A stretch of 23,904 bases of DNA from Prevotella sp. UBA6429 (lineage in GTDB: Bacteria; Bacteroidota; Bacteroidia; Bacteroidales; Bacteroidaceae), in NCBI GenBank assembly GCA_002437285.1, contig DJOV01000117.1, positions 1 to 23,904 of the forward strand, given 5' to 3'. Position numbers and translations under genes: made by a program. Shown piece by piece: positions 15,750 through 23,904 of the stretch. Under the pieces are notes generated by a model. It was given only the letters and a program-made list of their open reading frames with translations, had not been told where the DNA came from and searched no databases. Position 1 is the stretch's first letter. Every line of letters begins with the position of its first letter.

Positions 15750-15782
15750 ACAGGACGCGGCACTTCCCGAATAGATACGGCA

Positions 15783-15822
15783 AGCCCCGCCTCATCTTCC
15801 TCATGGAGGATGAAGCGGGGCT
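15783..15822. terminator. Bidirectional hairpin between asnS and cvfB
   Basis: An 8-bp GC-rich outer stem, AGCCCCGC (15783-15790) with GCGGGGCT (15815-15822), continues through TCATC/GATGA inner pairing. It lies between the convergent ends of asnS and the cvfB-like gene. Neither flank has a strong T-run, but position and stem strength favour termination for both strands. Confidence 0.7.
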
Positions 15823-15845
15823 AACTGTTTCCTGTCTGAAATCGC

Positions 15846-16769
15846 TCAGCCGACGAGTGTCAGGCCGTCATCGGCCAGGACGATGAGGCGCTTCTTGTAG
15901 AGGTCGCCCACGGCGCGCTTGAACACCTTCTTGCTCACCTGGAACATCTGCTTGATGTCCTCTGGCGCACTGTTGTCGCCCAGGGGACAGCGCCCGCCGT
16001 GTTCCTGCATCCATTGCAGCAGGGTCTTGGAGAAATCCTTGGTCTGGCGGCGTCCCGTGAGTTGCAGGCTGATGTCCATCTTGCCGTCGGGGCGCAGGTT
16101 GAGCAGATAGCCCGTCAGGCGGTCGCCCGTGTGGATGGGCTGGAAGATCTGGTCCTTGTAGATCAAGCCGCCGTACTGGTTGTCCACGATGACCTTGAAG
16201 CCCAGGTCGGTCTTCTGCCACACCAGGAGCTGCAGGGGCTGTCCTGAAGCCACACCCTTCGAGTTGCCGTCCCGGCTGGGCTGGCAGGCTGTCGGGAAGT
16301 CGCCGGGGCGAGGTTGGCTCAGGAACTTGTCGACCTTGGCCGACGCCACGATGCGGTAGCTCTCCTCGTCCACATGGATATAGACGATGTAATATTCTCC
16401 TATCTCCATGTGCCGCTTCTGCTCATGGAAGGGGCAGAAGACATCCTTCATCAGTCCCCAGTCGAGAAAGGCGCCATACTCGTTGACCCACGTGCACTTC
16501 AGGTAGGCGAAGTCGCCCACCTTGGCCAGTGGCTGCTCGGTGGTGGCGATGAGCCGCTCGTCCTGGTCGAGGTAGACAAAGCATGTCACCTTGTCGCCTT
16601 CTTTCACACCCTCAGGCACATATTTGGCAGGCATGAGGATTTCTCCTTCGGCCCCTCCGTCGAGGAAGATGCCGAAAGTCTCCTTCCCTCCGAACGCGTG
16701 GGGATTGGGGCGCTCGGCCAGTCGGGTCATCTTGAGTGTGTTGTAGTCTCCTATTTTGATGGTGTTCAT
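15846..16769 (-). CDS. cvfB: CvfB/YitL-like S1-type RNA-binding protein, 307 aa
   Basis: This belongs to the CvfB family: tandem S1-like RNA-binding folds followed by a winged helix. The first S1-like unit (1-65) contains [30 protein letters not shown]. The second (~78-140) contains [28 protein letters not shown] third begins after the linker near [28 protein letters not shown]. The C-terminus (~245-307) is the helical winged domain ending [21 protein letters not shown] linker of about 25 residues around 155-180 makes it slightly longer than the ~280-residue norm. In staphylococci CvfB affects virulence gene expression; its role here is unknown. Its ATG overlaps the stop of the ABC ATPase by 4 nt, indicating translational coupling. 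Confidence 0.88.
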   Translation of the reverse strand: MNTIKIGDYNTLKMTRLAERPNPHAFGGKETFGIFLDGGAEGEILMPAKYVPEGVKEGDKVTCFVYLDQDERLIATTEQPLAKVGDFAYLKCTWVNEYGAFLDWGLMKDVFCPFHEQKRHMEIGEYYIVYIHVDEESYRIVASAKVDKFLSQPRPGDFPTACQPSRDGNSKGVASGQPLQLLVWQKTDLGFKVIVDNQYGGLIYKDQIFQPIHTGDRLTGYLLNLRPDGKMDISLQLTGRRQTKDFSKTLLQWMQEHGGRCPLGDNSAPEDIKQMFQVSKKVFKRAVGDLYKKRLIVLADDGLTLVG

Positions 16770-17464
16770 ATGGCGGTTGTTGTGGGGTTGTCGGATGTGT
16801 GGGGTTCGCTCTCAGGCAGGAGCAAGCCATCCTTCATGTGGATGGTACGGTCGGTGATGGAGGCCAACTGCTCATCGTGTGTGACGATGACAAAGGTCTG
16901 TCCGAACTTGTCGCGCAGGTCGAAGAACAGTTGGTGCAGTTCAGCCTTGTTTTTGGTGTCGAGGCTTCCCGATGGCTCGTCGGCCAGGATGACCGCAGGC
17001 TCGTTGACCAGCGCGCGTGCCACGGCCACGCGCTGCTTCTCGCCGCCCGACAGTTCGTTGGGCTTGTGCCCCGCCCGGTCGGCCAGCCCGAGGAATTGCA
17101 GCAGCTCCTCGGCGCGTTCCTTGGCTTGGCTGCGCCCCTTGCCGGCGATGAAGGCGGGGATCATGATGTTCTCCAAGGCCGTAAACTCCGGCAACAACTG
17201 GTGAAACTGGAAGACGAAGCCGACATGACGGTTGCGGAAGTCGGAGAGCTTGTTGGTGGACAGTCTCGACACGTCGATGCCATCGACGGTGACCGTGCCG
17301 CTGTCGGGCCGGTCGAGCGTGCCGATGATCTGCAGCAGTGTGGTCTTGCCGGCACCTGAGGGTCCCACGATCGATACGATCTCGCCCTTGTCGATGTGCA
17401 GGTCGATGCCCTTGAGCACCTGCAGGCTGCCGAATGATTTGGTGATACCTTGAATGTCTATCAT
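16766..17464 (-). CDS. LolD-like ABC transporter ATP-binding protein, 232 aa
   Basis: This belongs to the LolD/MacB/FtsE branch of ABC ATPases. Walker A is GPSGAGKT (34-41), the signature LSGGEKQR (138-145), Walker B VILADEP (158-164) and the switch His is in VTHDE (~197). I chose the ATG at 17462-17464 ([13 protein letters not shown]) rather than the in-frame ATG at 17572. The extra 36 residues are Arg/His/Pro-rich, unlike any ABC protein, and the chosen length equals that of LolD. LolD works with LolC/E to release lipoproteins from the inner membrane; no LolC/E gene lies in this window, so its partner is elsewhere. It follows the antiporter by 55 nt and overlaps cvfB by 4 nt. Confidence 0.88.
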   Translation of the reverse strand: MIDIQGITKSFGSLQVLKGIDLHIDKGEIVSIVGPSGAGKTTLLQIIGTLDRPDSGTVTVDGIDVSRLSTNKLSDFRNRHVGFVFQFHQLLPEFTALENIMIPAFIAGKGRSQAKERAEELLQFLGLADRAGHKPNELSGGEKQRVAVARALVNEPAVILADEPSGSLDTKNKAELHQLFFDLRDKFGQTFVIVTHDEQLASITDRTIHMKDGLLLPESEPHTSDNPTTTAI

Positions 17465-17519
17465 AAGAATGAGTCTTTTCGTCCGGTGATGGCGGTGGGT
17501 GTAGCCACCTGGGATGTGT

Positions 17520-19652
17520 TTATTTCTTGAACCAGTGCTTGTGGCTTTGCAGCCAGTTGCTGATGGCCTCATAGGCCGACTGCTCTTCCGTGTGCTGCGG
17601 CTGGGCGAAGGTCATGGTGGTCTTGTCGTCGCCAAACTGGTCGGGGAAGATGATCATGAGGTTCTTGCCGGTGAAGTACTTGGTGATCTCCTCGGGCAAC
17701 TTCTCCTGTGCGTTCTTGTACGACACGGTGCCTTTTCTGGCGGTCACCACCACAAACAGGTGGTCCTCCTGTATGGTGCTGGCCAGCTTGGGCATCTCGT
17801 TCCAGTGTTCCATCGACAGGTATTCGGCGCGCATCTCGGGGTGGTGGTTGCGCACAAACTCGCTGATCATCATCAGCGTGTCACCCCGTCCGTGGAAGAG
17901 TATGCGGCACTCCAGGTTCTCGGTCAGCCGTGCCAGCCGTTCCAGCCAGCGGTAGAAGCCCGGCTCATACTGTGCGCGGGAGGGCACGGCCACCTCTATG
18001 CGGCGCAGGGTGGACAGCGGATGGTGCAGTCGTGCCATGATGATCTGGCGGTTGAGGCCGTTGAACAGGCTTTGGTGGAACTGCCCCCAGAACTTCGGTG
18101 ACACGCTGGCGTGCATGTGCATGCCGATGATGATCTCCGAGGCCTGGAACTCCTTGAACGCATGCTTGATGCCGTTGGCGATGTTGGCGGCCACGCGCAC
18201 TTGGGTCTGCAACTTCACGTCAGATCCGGCGGCATACTGCGTGACCTGTTCCAGCAGTCGGGCTCCCTGCTCCTGGTTGGCCCGCATGTTCTCGTCGTCA
18301 TACACCACGTTGAGCGCCATGATGCCCCGGTTGCGCTTGGCACTGCGCATCATGATGGCCATGGCTATCAGCTCGTTGGCATACTCGGGATATTTCACCG
18401 GCACGAGGATGCGCTCATCGTCGGGCTTCTCCTCGCTGAGGGCCACGTCCTTGTCGCGCAGGATGATGCGTTGTGCCGACCATTCGGTCACGATGGATGA
18501 GATGACGCAGGTGAAGAGGATCATGATGACCACGCCGTTGAGCATGCTCTCGTCCACGAGGGGATGCCCCTGTGCGTCCTTCAGGCTCATGCCCACCAGG
18601 ACCATGGCGATGGCGCCAGCCGCATGGGCGGATGTGAGGCCGAACATCATGTGTCCCGACGAGATGGGCAACCGGAACAAGGTGCAGGCCAGGTGGGCCG
18701 CCACCGCCTTGCCCAAGGTGCCGAAGACCACGATGCAGAGCACCACCCAGATGATGCTGCCGCCGGCGAAGAGCAGCCGCAGGTTGATGAGCATGCCCAC
18801 GCCGATGAGGAAATAGGGTATGAAGAGCGCGTTGCCGATAAACTCGATGCGGTTCATCAGCGGTGACACGTGGGGTATGTATCGGTTGAGGATGATGCCG
18901 GCGAAGAACGCCCCGAAGATGCCTTCGAGTCCCACCAGGTCGGCCAGGGCCGCGCAGAGGAAGAGCATGGCCATGACAAAGATGAACTGCATCACGGCGT
19001 CGCTGTAGCGCCGCAGGAACCAGCGGGTGAGGCGCGGGACCACGAAGATGAGCCCTCCGCAGTAGGCGGCGAACTTGACGGCAAACCACAGCCAGAACAG
19101 GGGCGAGCCGTTGCCCTCGTGGGCCGACACGATGGCGGCCACGATGATGAGCGATATGAGCAGGCTGAGCATGGTGGAGCCCACGCTGAGCGTCACGCTG
19201 GGCTTGCGCTGCAGGCCGTATCGTGCCACGATGGGGTAGGAGACCAGGGTGTTGGAGGCCATGATGCACCCTAAGAGCAGGGCGGCGGCCGCGCTGTAGC
19301 CCAGCAGGCTGACCCCCATGAGGTAGGTCATCGCGAAGGGGATGAGGCACGTGAGCAGGCCGAAGGCCACGATGCGGTACTTGTGTTTCTTCACACCGTC
19401 CATGTCCATCTCCAGCGAGGCGAGAAACATGATGTAGTAGAGCCCCACGCGCCCGAAGAGCTCAAAGGAGGCGTCGCGTTGCAGGATGTTGAGCCCATAC
19501 TGCCCGATGACCACGCCCGCCAGCACCATGCCGATGATGTGTGGTATGCGCAGCTTGCCCATGATGATGGGCGCGAAGAGGATGATCAGCAACACCACGA
19601 AGAAGATGAGTGTGGGGTCGGTGATGGGGAAGTATGAGGCTATGTTTGGCAT
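17520..19652 (-). CDS. CPA2-family cation/H+ antiporter, 710 aa
   Basis: This integral membrane protein exchanges Na+ or K+ for protons. Residues ~10-410 carry about 12 hydrophobic segments of a Na_H_Exchanger domain. Family landmarks include [20 protein letters not shown] near the start and [20 protein letters not shown] in the middle. The C-terminal ~270 residues are soluble and resemble duplicated universal-stress-protein-like folds ([17 protein letters not shown]), as seen in other Bacteroidetes antiporters. The start at MPNIASYF was chosen because a -7 box lies only 30-37 nt upstream, so the longer frame to 19790 would begin before the transcript. That extension is also Arg/Pro-rich and not membrane-like. 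The gene heads an operon with the LolD-like ATPase and cvfB. Ion specificity cannot be read from sequence alone. Confidence 0.9.
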   Translation of the reverse strand: MPNIASYFPITDPTLIFFVVLLIILFAPIIMGKLRIPHIIGMVLAGVVIGQYGLNILQRDASFELFGRVGLYYIMFLASLEMDMDGVKKHKYRIVAFGLLTCLIPFAMTYLMGVSLLGYSAAAALLLGCIMASNTLVSYPIVARYGLQRKPSVTLSVGSTMLSLLISLIIVAAIVSAHEGNGSPLFWLWFAVKFAAYCGGLIFVVPRLTRWFLRRYSDAVMQFIFVMAMLFLCAALADLVGLEGIFGAFFAGIILNRYIPHVSPLMNRIEFIGNALFIPYFLIGVGMLINLRLLFAGGSIIWVVLCIVVFGTLGKAVAAHLACTLFRLPISSGHMMFGLTSAHAAGAIAMVLVGMSLKDAQGHPLVDESMLNGVVIMILFTCVISSIVTEWSAQRIILRDKDVALSEEKPDDERILVPVKYPEYANELIAMAIMMRSAKRNRGIMALNVVYDDENMRANQEQGARLLEQVTQYAAGSDVKLQTQVRVAANIANGIKHAFKEFQASEIIIGMHMHASVSPKFWGQFHQSLFNGLNRQIIMARLHHPLSTLRRIEVAVPSRAQYEPGFYRWLERLARLTENLECRILFHGRGDTLMMISEFVRNHHPEMRAEYLSMEHWNEMPKLASTIQEDHLFVVVTARKGTVSYKNAQEKLPEEITKYFTGKNLMIIFPDQFGDDKTTMTFAQPQHTEEQSAYEAISNWLQSHKHWFKK

Positions 19653-19681
19653 GCCGTGGATTGTACCTTTGTTGATACGTG

Positions 19682-19689
19682 CAAAGTTA
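19682..19689 (-). promoter_or_regulatory. -7 box of the antiporter operon
   Basis: TAACTTTG on the minus strand matches TAnnTTTG. It sits 30-37 nt before the chosen ATG at 19652 and helps exclude the longer ORF start. No clear -33 TTTG was found. Confidence 0.6.
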
Positions 19690-19721
19690 CTGATTTTTTC
19701 CGAAAGTCTTGTTGTCGGAGG

Positions 19722-19784
19722 GCAAAAAGCAAGCGCCGCACGGTGGGATGGGACCCTGATGGAGCCCGTCCGGCCATGCGGCGC
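19722..19784 (-). terminator. Terminator after the DUF2490 gene
   Basis: GCGCCGCA (19733-19740) pairs with TGCGGCGC (19777-19784), with further internal pairing. On the minus strand the second arm is followed by TTGCTTTTTG, a short U-rich tract. It lies just beyond the DUF2490 stop at 19807 and upstream of the antiporter promoter. Confidence 0.7.
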
Positions 19785-19806
19785 CGTCAAGATGTGCCGT
19801 TTCTGT

Positions 19807-20592
19807 TCAGAACTTCACCTTGTAGCTCAGTCCCAGGATGTGCATGTTGCGGTTGTCGTTGTCGTCGTCATCCTTGCTGTTGTCCTGGTAGCGGTAGTAG
19901 ATGCCGAGCTTCTGTCCCTTGATGAAGGTCCAGTCGAGTCCCACGGTGTAGCGCACCTTCTCCACGCTCCAGCTGTTGTAGAGCTCCACGTTGGCGTAGG
20001 GCTCCACGTCGAGTCCCTTCTTGTCGTACGACACTTGCAGGCGGCTTCTGAGCACGTTCTTGCCCTTGCCGCTGTAGGTCTTCTGTTTGCCGTCCCAGTC
20101 CTCGTCGTCGAAGTCGTATCGCTGTGCGATGGTCTTCTCCGGGCGGTAGGTGTATTGCCAGCGTTCGCGCAGGTCCACCTTCCAGTCGCCCAGGCTGACG
20201 CCTCCCGTGAGGTCCACGTTGAAGCGGTGCCGCGGCCCCCAGTAGGAGGCCTGCTTGTTCACCTTGCCATAGTTGGCCTTGTTGGGGTCCTCGTCGTGAT
20301 AGGTGTATTTGTCGACGTGATTGTAGAGGAATGTGTAGCCCACGCCGGCCTTCAGCCACTTGGTGAGCTTGTATTCTCCGCCGATTCCTATGGACCATCT
20401 GCTGTTTTGCTTCAGGTTGTCGGCCGTGCGATACTCGGCTTCCAGGTCCACACTGGCTTTCTTCGACAGTTTCTTCTCGGCGCTGATGTCCGTCCACACG
20501 CCGAAGTCGTCGCTGGTCTTGGGCTCCTTTTGCGCTGAGGCCATGAGGGGCATGGCCATGAGGGCGAGGGCCAATAGTGTTTTTGTTTGCAT
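19807..20592 (-). CDS. DUF2490 domain outer-membrane protein, 261 aa
   Basis: This is a predicted outer-membrane barrel of the DUF2490 family, whose function is not established. The signal peptide is residues 1-21 (MQTKTLLALALMAMPLMASAQ). The conserved opening DDFGVWTDISAEKKLSKKASVDLEAEYR is followed by alternating strands such as WLKAGVGYTFLYN, VDLRERWQYTYR, VLRSRLQVSY, YTVGLDWTF and LGIYYRYQD. It ends in ILGLSYKVKF with a terminal Phe. An acidic Asp/Asn run (DDDDNDN) near the C-terminus is probably a loop. It begins 34 nt after the DUF4956 stop, so it shares the operon with the DUF4956 and VTC genes. This grouping suggests a role at the envelope linked to polyphosphate, by inference only. 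Confidence 0.85.
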   Translation of the reverse strand: MQTKTLLALALMAMPLMASAQKEPKTSDDFGVWTDISAEKKLSKKASVDLEAEYRTADNLKQNSRWSIGIGGEYKLTKWLKAGVGYTFLYNHVDKYTYHDEDPNKANYGKVNKQASYWGPRHRFNVDLTGGVSLGDWKVDLRERWQYTYRPEKTIAQRYDFDDEDWDGKQKTYSGKGKNVLRSRLQVSYDKKGLDVEPYANVELYNSWSVEKVRYTVGLDWTFIKGQKLGIYYRYQDNSKDDDDNDNRNMHILGLSYKVKF

Positions 20593-20626
20593 GTCTTTAT
20601 GAGGGGTTGATGGTTGGGCTTCTGTT

Positions 20627-21298
20627 TCAAGCGGGAAACTGCTTGCGGTCTTCCGTTGTCAGGCGGATTTTCCGGTCCAGGTCGCCGTCGCTGGACGCGG
20701 CGTCGTAGTAGACCTTGAGCATGGCCATGTCGCGCAGGAAGTCGACGCTTCCCACCTCCACGCGCAGGATGTGCAGGCCCAGCCGCTGGGTGAGGTCCTC
20801 CGTCAGCTCCCCGCGCTTGTCGGGGGTGATGAGGTCTATGCGGTCATACTGCACCAGCTTGGCCGGCTCTTGCTTCAGCCGTGCCTCGCTGATCCAGATG
20901 CAGAGGATGACGATGAGGTTGGTGGCGATGAGCTCCACGACGCTCACGCTGTTGGCGATGGCGTTGACCACCGACAGGGCTATGATGACAAACATATAGG
21001 TCATCTCCCTGACGGGCATGGCGTCGGTGCGGTATCTCATGATGGAGAAGATGCCGAAGAGGCCGATGCCGATGCCGATGCTGGTCTTGGCCTTGAGGTC
21101 TTCGAGCACGAAGATCATGAAGTAGACCAGGAAGAAGATGGCCACGCTCATGAGCATGAACGAGAAGTAGAAGTCGCGCCGGTGGCTTTTCTTGAAGTAG
21201 AGGCGGTCGACGATGACCCAGCTGACAATCATCAGGATGACAAAGCGGACGATCATCAGGGGAAAGTCGGGTGAGAAGGTAAAATTGAAGATATTCAT
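20627..21298 (-). CDS. DUF4956 membrane protein, 223 aa
   Basis: This inner-membrane protein belongs to the DUF4956 family. Hydrophobic segments lie around residues 14-32, 45-67, 73-86 and 100-145. The family core GIGLFGIFSIMRYRTDAMPVREMTYMF (about 77-103) is well conserved. The C-terminal ~75 residues are soluble and ferredoxin-like in pattern (LGLHILRVEVGSVDFLRDMAMLKVYY). It lies 73 nt after the VTC-domain polymerase gene and 34 nt before DUF2490. The VTC and DUF4956 pairing is frequent in bacteria, and a working association in polyphosphate synthesis or export is suspected. No biochemical role can be read directly from the sequence. Confidence 0.88.
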   Translation of the reverse strand: MNIFNFTFSPDFPLMIVRFVILMIVSWVIVDRLYFKKSHRRDFYFSFMLMSVAIFFLVYFMIFVLEDLKAKTSIGIGIGLFGIFSIMRYRTDAMPVREMTYMFVIIALSVVNAIANSVSVVELIATNLIVILCIWISEARLKQEPAKLVQYDRIDLITPDKRGELTEDLTQRLGLHILRVEVGSVDFLRDMAMLKVYYDAASSDGDLDRKIRLTTEDRKQFPA

Positions 21299-21371
21299 GA
21301 TTAAAGGTTGTTGTTTCGGATAAAGGTGATTGATGTTTCGTGTGCGCGTTGCTGCTGCGGGGCGTGTGGCG

Positions 21372-22157
21372 TCATTGCGCCATCATCTTCTCGATCTTTC
21401 TCAGCCGAGGCTTGATGCGGTTGCGCCGCAGCGAGTCGTCGGTGAGCGCCGCGCCGATGAGATACTTGCTGAATCCCATGGGCTTGATGCCCAGTTGCAT
21501 GAGCGACTTGAGGATGGGGCTTGGTTGCAGCCCGTCGCGCTTGAGCTCCACGATGACGATGCCGGCCATGTCCTGGTGCCGCCCGGTCACGATGTTGTCA
21601 AACTGCAGGTCGAAGTCGATGGTGAGCCGTTCGGTCTTCAGCTTGTTGACCAGCGTGACGCGGTTGAAGTGGTTCTCCACCTTCTCCGTGAGCAGTGTGG
21701 GGTCGTAGCCGAGGTTGGTGGCCAGGAAGTCGTCGTAGGCTTGCGAGGCTTCGTCCTGCGGGGTGAACATGATGTCGTGTCGCGGGCACCGGGGGTCGAA
21801 GCCGTGCATGTTGATGCGCTTCTTGTGTGTGCGCCCGTGGTTGTTTTTGGTCTTCACCTCCAGGAAGTTGAGCCCCGAGTTCACATAGGAACGGATGCGC
21901 AGCTTCTGCCTGTTGGCATGTCCTGTCTCGTGCCGCCGGTACATGGCGCAGTCGGGCGTGTCGAAGTAGACCGTATAATAAGGTGATATGCGCTCGCCCT
22001 GTATGTCCTGCACACGATAGTCATCTTGTGCCAACAGCAAGAGTTGGCGCAACATGGGCTTTGTGGTGACGAATTTGGTGTCCGTACGGTTCATCAGCCG
22101 TATGCCGCTCATTTCGTCAAGTGTGATCGGTGCGTAGTGGCTTAGGATATCGATCAT
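21372..22157 (-). CDS. VTC-domain polyphosphate polymerase-like protein, 261 aa
   Basis: The protein is essentially one VTC catalytic domain, the tunnel fold that makes polyphosphate from ATP in yeast Vtc4. Conserved basic and acidic tunnel residues are visible in order: NRTDTKFVT (28-36), YYTVYFDTPD, QKLRIRSYVNSGLNFLEVKTK, KKRI, TIDFDLQFDN and IVIVELKRDG. The length (261) is normal for stand-alone bacterial versions. It heads a three-gene unit with DUF4956 and DUF2490 and has a -7 box 27-34 nt upstream. Activity may be at the membrane face through DUF4956. The match to catalytic tunnel residues makes polyphosphate synthesis likely but not proven. Confidence 0.88.
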   Translation of the reverse strand: MIDILSHYAPITLDEMSGIRLMNRTDTKFVTTKPMLRQLLLLAQDDYRVQDIQGERISPYYTVYFDTPDCAMYRRHETGHANRQKLRIRSYVNSGLNFLEVKTKNNHGRTHKKRINMHGFDPRCPRHDIMFTPQDEASQAYDDFLATNLGYDPTLLTEKVENHFNRVTLVNKLKTERLTIDFDLQFDNIVTGRHQDMAGIVIVELKRDGLQPSPILKSLMQLGIKPMGFSKYLIGAALTDDSLRRNRIKPRLRKIEKMMAQ

Positions 22158-22183
22158 TTGTAACGGTTTTTAGTTCTATGTTA

Positions 22184-22191
22184 CAAAGTTA
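22184..22191 (-). promoter_or_regulatory. -7 box of the VTC-DUF4956-DUF2490 operon
   Basis: TAACTTTG on the minus strand fits TAnnTTTG and lies 27-34 nt before the VTC ATG. A TTG sits about 20 nt further upstream, near the expected -33 position. Confidence 0.6.
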
Positions 22192-22262
22192 CTACAAAAT
22201 GAGGTATTTGACAAGTGAAATGGCGAAAAATGTTTTGGAAATGTTGTGTAGTGACGATGAAG

Positions 22263-22351
22263 AAACAAATTGGTATGATTTGAGCCAAAAAGGTGAGGCT
22301 GACACCCGTACTGAATGATTGTTTTCTCACTCAGATCGTACCAAGTTGTTT
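22263..22351 (+). repeat. Long imperfect inverted repeat with T-tract
   Basis: Two 22-nt arms (22263-22284 and 22330-22351) are complementary at 19 positions, around a 45-nt loop. In a plus-strand RNA, two of the three differences become G-U wobbles, leaving only one A-G mismatch; in a minus-strand RNA they would be A-C mismatches. The right arm runs into eight Ts (22349-22356). This favours a plus-strand terminator-like structure, although no plus-strand gene is recognised upstream. A mobile-element end is another possibility. Confidence 0.6.
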
Positions 22352-22414
22352 TTTTTAGCGCCACGTATTGGCCGTTTTCATGCGTTTCCGGTTCTGGCAA
22401 CTGTCCGCACGCAA

Positions 22415-22464
22415 AGAGCCGGTGGGAGTGGGGTGACGGTTTGCCACCCACTCCCACCGGCTCT
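22415..22464 (-). terminator. Strong terminator hairpin after asd
   Basis: An 18-bp perfect GC-rich stem (22415-22432 with 22447-22464) closes a short loop. It lies 23 nt after the asd stop on the minus strand and is followed by a short TTTG tract. Position and stability mark it as the asd terminator. Confidence 0.8.
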
Positions 22465-22487
22465 GGTGTTTGCGGTGTGTGTAGTCG

Positions 22488-23504
22488 TTATTTCTTGATG
22501 TCGCCCTTGCTGACGAGGTATTCGGCGATCTGCACGGCGTTGAGCGCGGCGCCCTTGCGGATCTGGTCGCCTGTGAGCCACAGGGTGTTGCCCAGGTCGT
22601 CGGCCAGGTCCTTGCGGATGCGTCCCACGAACACGTCGTCCTTGCCTGCGCTCTCCAGGGGCATCGGGTAGACGTAGTTTTGCGGATCGTCGACGACGGT
22701 CACGCCGGGAGCCTTCTCGAGCGCTTCGCGGATGGCCTCCACGCTGACGGGCTGTTCCGTCTCAAACCACACGCTCTCCGAGTGGGAACGCAGGGAACTG
22801 ACCCTGACGCAGGTGGCCGATGTGCGGATGTCGCTGTGCATGATCTTGCGTGTCTCGTTGAACATCTTCATCTCCTCCTTGGTATAGTCGTTGGGCGTCA
22901 TCTTGTCGATCTGCGGGATGACGTTGTAGGCCAACTGGTGGGGGAACTTGCTGATGGTCGACACGTGGCCCTCTTCCACCATCTCCTTGTATTGCTGCTC
23001 GAGCTCTTTCATGGCCGCCGCTCCTGCGCCCGAGGCGCTCTGGTAGCTGGCGATGTGCACCTTGCGTATGTGCGACAGCTTGTCGATGGGGTTGAGCACC
23101 ACGACCATCATGATGGTGGTGCAGTTGGGGTTGGCGATGATGCCGCGCGGGCGGACGAGTGCGTCCTCGGCGTTTACCTCGGGCACCACGAGAGGCACGT
23201 CCTCATCCATGCGGAAAGCGCTGGAGTTGTCGATCATCACCGCGCCATACCGGGTGATGGTCTCCGCAAACTCCTTGCTCGTGCCGGCACCTGCCGACGT
23301 CAGGGCGATGTCCACGTCCTTGAAGTCATCGTTGTGTTGCAGAAGCTTCACCTCATAGTCTTTTCCGCGGAAGTTGTACTTGCTGCCTGCGCTGCGGCTT
23401 GAGCCGAACAGCACGAGGTCGTCCAATGGGAAGTTGCGCTCGGCGAGGATGCGGAGCAGCTCCTGGCCCACGGCGCCACTGGCACCGACAATAGCTACTT
23501 TCAT
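22488..23504 (-). CDS. asd: Aspartate-semialdehyde dehydrogenase
   Basis: This enzyme reduces beta-aspartyl phosphate to aspartate semialdehyde with NADPH, feeding lysine/diaminopimelate, threonine and methionine synthesis. The N-terminal Rossmann motif is [12 protein letters not shown] (3-14). The catalytic Cys128 lies in ANPNCTT. The substrate-binding region contains [19 protein letters not shown], and the C-terminal catalytic His is in [13 protein letters not shown]. The length (338 aa) is typical of the bacterial family. It appears monocistronic, with a -7 box at 23542 and a strong terminator at 22415. Confidence 0.96.
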   Translation of the reverse strand: MKVAIVGASGAVGQELLRILAERNFPLDDLVLFGSSRSAGSKYNFRGKDYEVKLLQHNDDFKDVDIALTSAGAGTSKEFAETITRYGAVMIDNSSAFRMDEDVPLVVPEVNAEDALVRPRGIIANPNCTTIMMVVVLNPIDKLSHIRKVHIASYQSASGAGAAAMKELEQQYKEMVEEGHVSTISKFPHQLAYNVIPQIDKMTPNDYTKEEMKMFNETRKIMHSDIRTSATCVRVSSLRSHSESVWFETEQPVSVEAIREALEKAPGVTVVDDPQNYVYPMPLESAGKDDVFVGRIRKDLADDLGNTLWLTGDQIRKGAALNAVQIAEYLVSKGDIKK

Positions 23505-23541
23505 AATCTTTTTCCTTTCTCTTATTTGTGGTTTGCGACTG

Positions 23542-23549
23542 CAAAATTA
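23542..23549 (-). promoter_or_regulatory. -7 box of asd
   Basis: TAATTTTG on the minus strand matches TAnnTTTG and is 38-45 nt before the asd ATG. TTTG sequences lie 15 and 23 nt upstream, neither ideally spaced. Confidence 0.55.
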
Positions 23550-23823
23550 CAATATTCCTTGCAACAAATTGTCAAAAGACCAACAATATTCACGCGTTTT
23601 GCTCATTTTTGCTACATTTTCTGAGAAAAACGCTATGATTCGTCAGCTCATTCTCTTCTGGTGCACTTCATGGTCAGCTTCGTCCCGGGCGATGAAGGCT
23701 TGCATGGGGTGGGGGCCTTTGTGCCCTCTGCCAGGGGAGCAAGGGGCTTCGCTCCCTTGGCATGACGAACGGTCCGGTTGGCTATGACTGTCATGATTTT
23801 TGGTCGAAAAGTTTGTCACGGAT

Positions 23824-23865
23824 GACCGATGAAATAGAACGCGAAAATGGCGTTTTTCATCGGTC
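23824..23865. repeat. Perfect 11-bp inverted repeat
   Basis: GACCGATGAAA (23824-23834) and TTTCATCGGTC (23855-23865) are exact inverted copies around a 20-nt loop that itself contains ACGC/GCGT. No T-tract follows. It lies just upstream of a possible outward plus-strand -7 box, so it could be an operator or leader structure. Confidence 0.6.
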
Positions 23866-23904
23866 GCGCCACGATTTGCATGGGGTAATTTTGCGATAAA
23901 GGGT

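Larger units (their letters stand above)
23505..23904. other. Gene-free upstream region of asd and window edge
   Basis: No credible gene lies in these 400 bases. They hold the asd promoter box (23542-23549, minus), the inverted repeat at 23824-23865 and a TAATTTTG at 23886-23893 on the plus strand. The last could be the -7 box of a gene starting beyond the window. The rest shows nothing I can assign. Confidence 0.5.

Noticed and set aside
17465..17572. 36-residue N-terminal extension of the LolD-like ATPase
   Set aside because: It overlaps the end of the antiporter gene, is His/Arg-rich, and no ABC ATPase of this family carries such a leader.
19653..19790. 46-residue N-terminal extension of the antiporter
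   Set aside because: It is Arg/Pro-rich, lies across a -7 box and terminator region, and precedes the natural membrane-protein start MPNIASYF.
22130..22318. 62-codon plus-strand ORF upstream of the VTC gene
   Set aside because: It overlaps the VTC start and promoter, and its tail is one arm of the inverted repeat; no coding signature.

Overview
The window comes from a Bacteroidota chromosome, most likely a Prevotella-like member of the Bacteroidales. The evidence is the gene families present (GLPGLI, CarboxypepD_reg/OMP_b-brl receptor, DUF2490, DUF4956, VTC-domain polymerase, CvfB) and repeated -7 boxes of the Bacteroidetes form TAnnTTTG. The best promoter is TTTG-N19-TACCTTTG in front of the tRNA. 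Most of the sequence is GC-rich; about 6.36-11.04 kb is visibly AT-richer.

Layout: 1-450 holds no gene I can identify. A tRNA-Val(UAC) with its own promoter and terminator lies at 452-575. From 0.6 to 3 kb is a decayed zone: a small secreted ORF, two 5'-truncated gene remnants facing away from each other, one intact outer-membrane barrel gene, and the tail of an Lrp/AsnC regulator. From 3.0 to 10.1 kb a tight minus-strand series reads, in transcription order: a 52-residue cysteine-patterned peptide, a radical SAM/SPASM enzyme, an ABC ATPase, an ABC-2 permease, a TonB-receptor-like barrel and a GLPGLI protein. A divergent PAS-LuxR regulator follows at 10.3-11.0 kb. From 11.2 to 15.7 kb are plus-strand housekeeping genes: purB, an RluB-type pseudouridine synthase with a long repeat-rich N-terminus, and asnS. 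From 15.8 to 23.5 kb are minus-strand genes: a cation/H+ antiporter followed by a lolD-like ATPase and cvfB; a VTC polyphosphate polymerase, DUF4956 and DUF2490 unit; and asd.

The main discovery candidate is the 6.36-11.04 kb island. The small gene at 9913-10071 encodes a peptide with Cys at 27, 30, 33 and 36, followed by a second half with a three-residue rhythm (I40, W43, V46, F49, F52). This resembles the nested-thioether architecture of thurincin H-type sactipeptides. The neighbouring enzyme has a PqqD-like N-terminus, a CxxxCxxC radical SAM site and a seven-Cys SPASM region, as expected for a sactionine-forming maturase. The ABC pair would export the product or protect the producer, and the PAS-LuxR protein could control it. 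No dedicated leader peptidase is seen. The barrel and GLPGLI genes continue in the same direction with a 29-bp gap but look compositionally like the host, so their link to the peptide is open.
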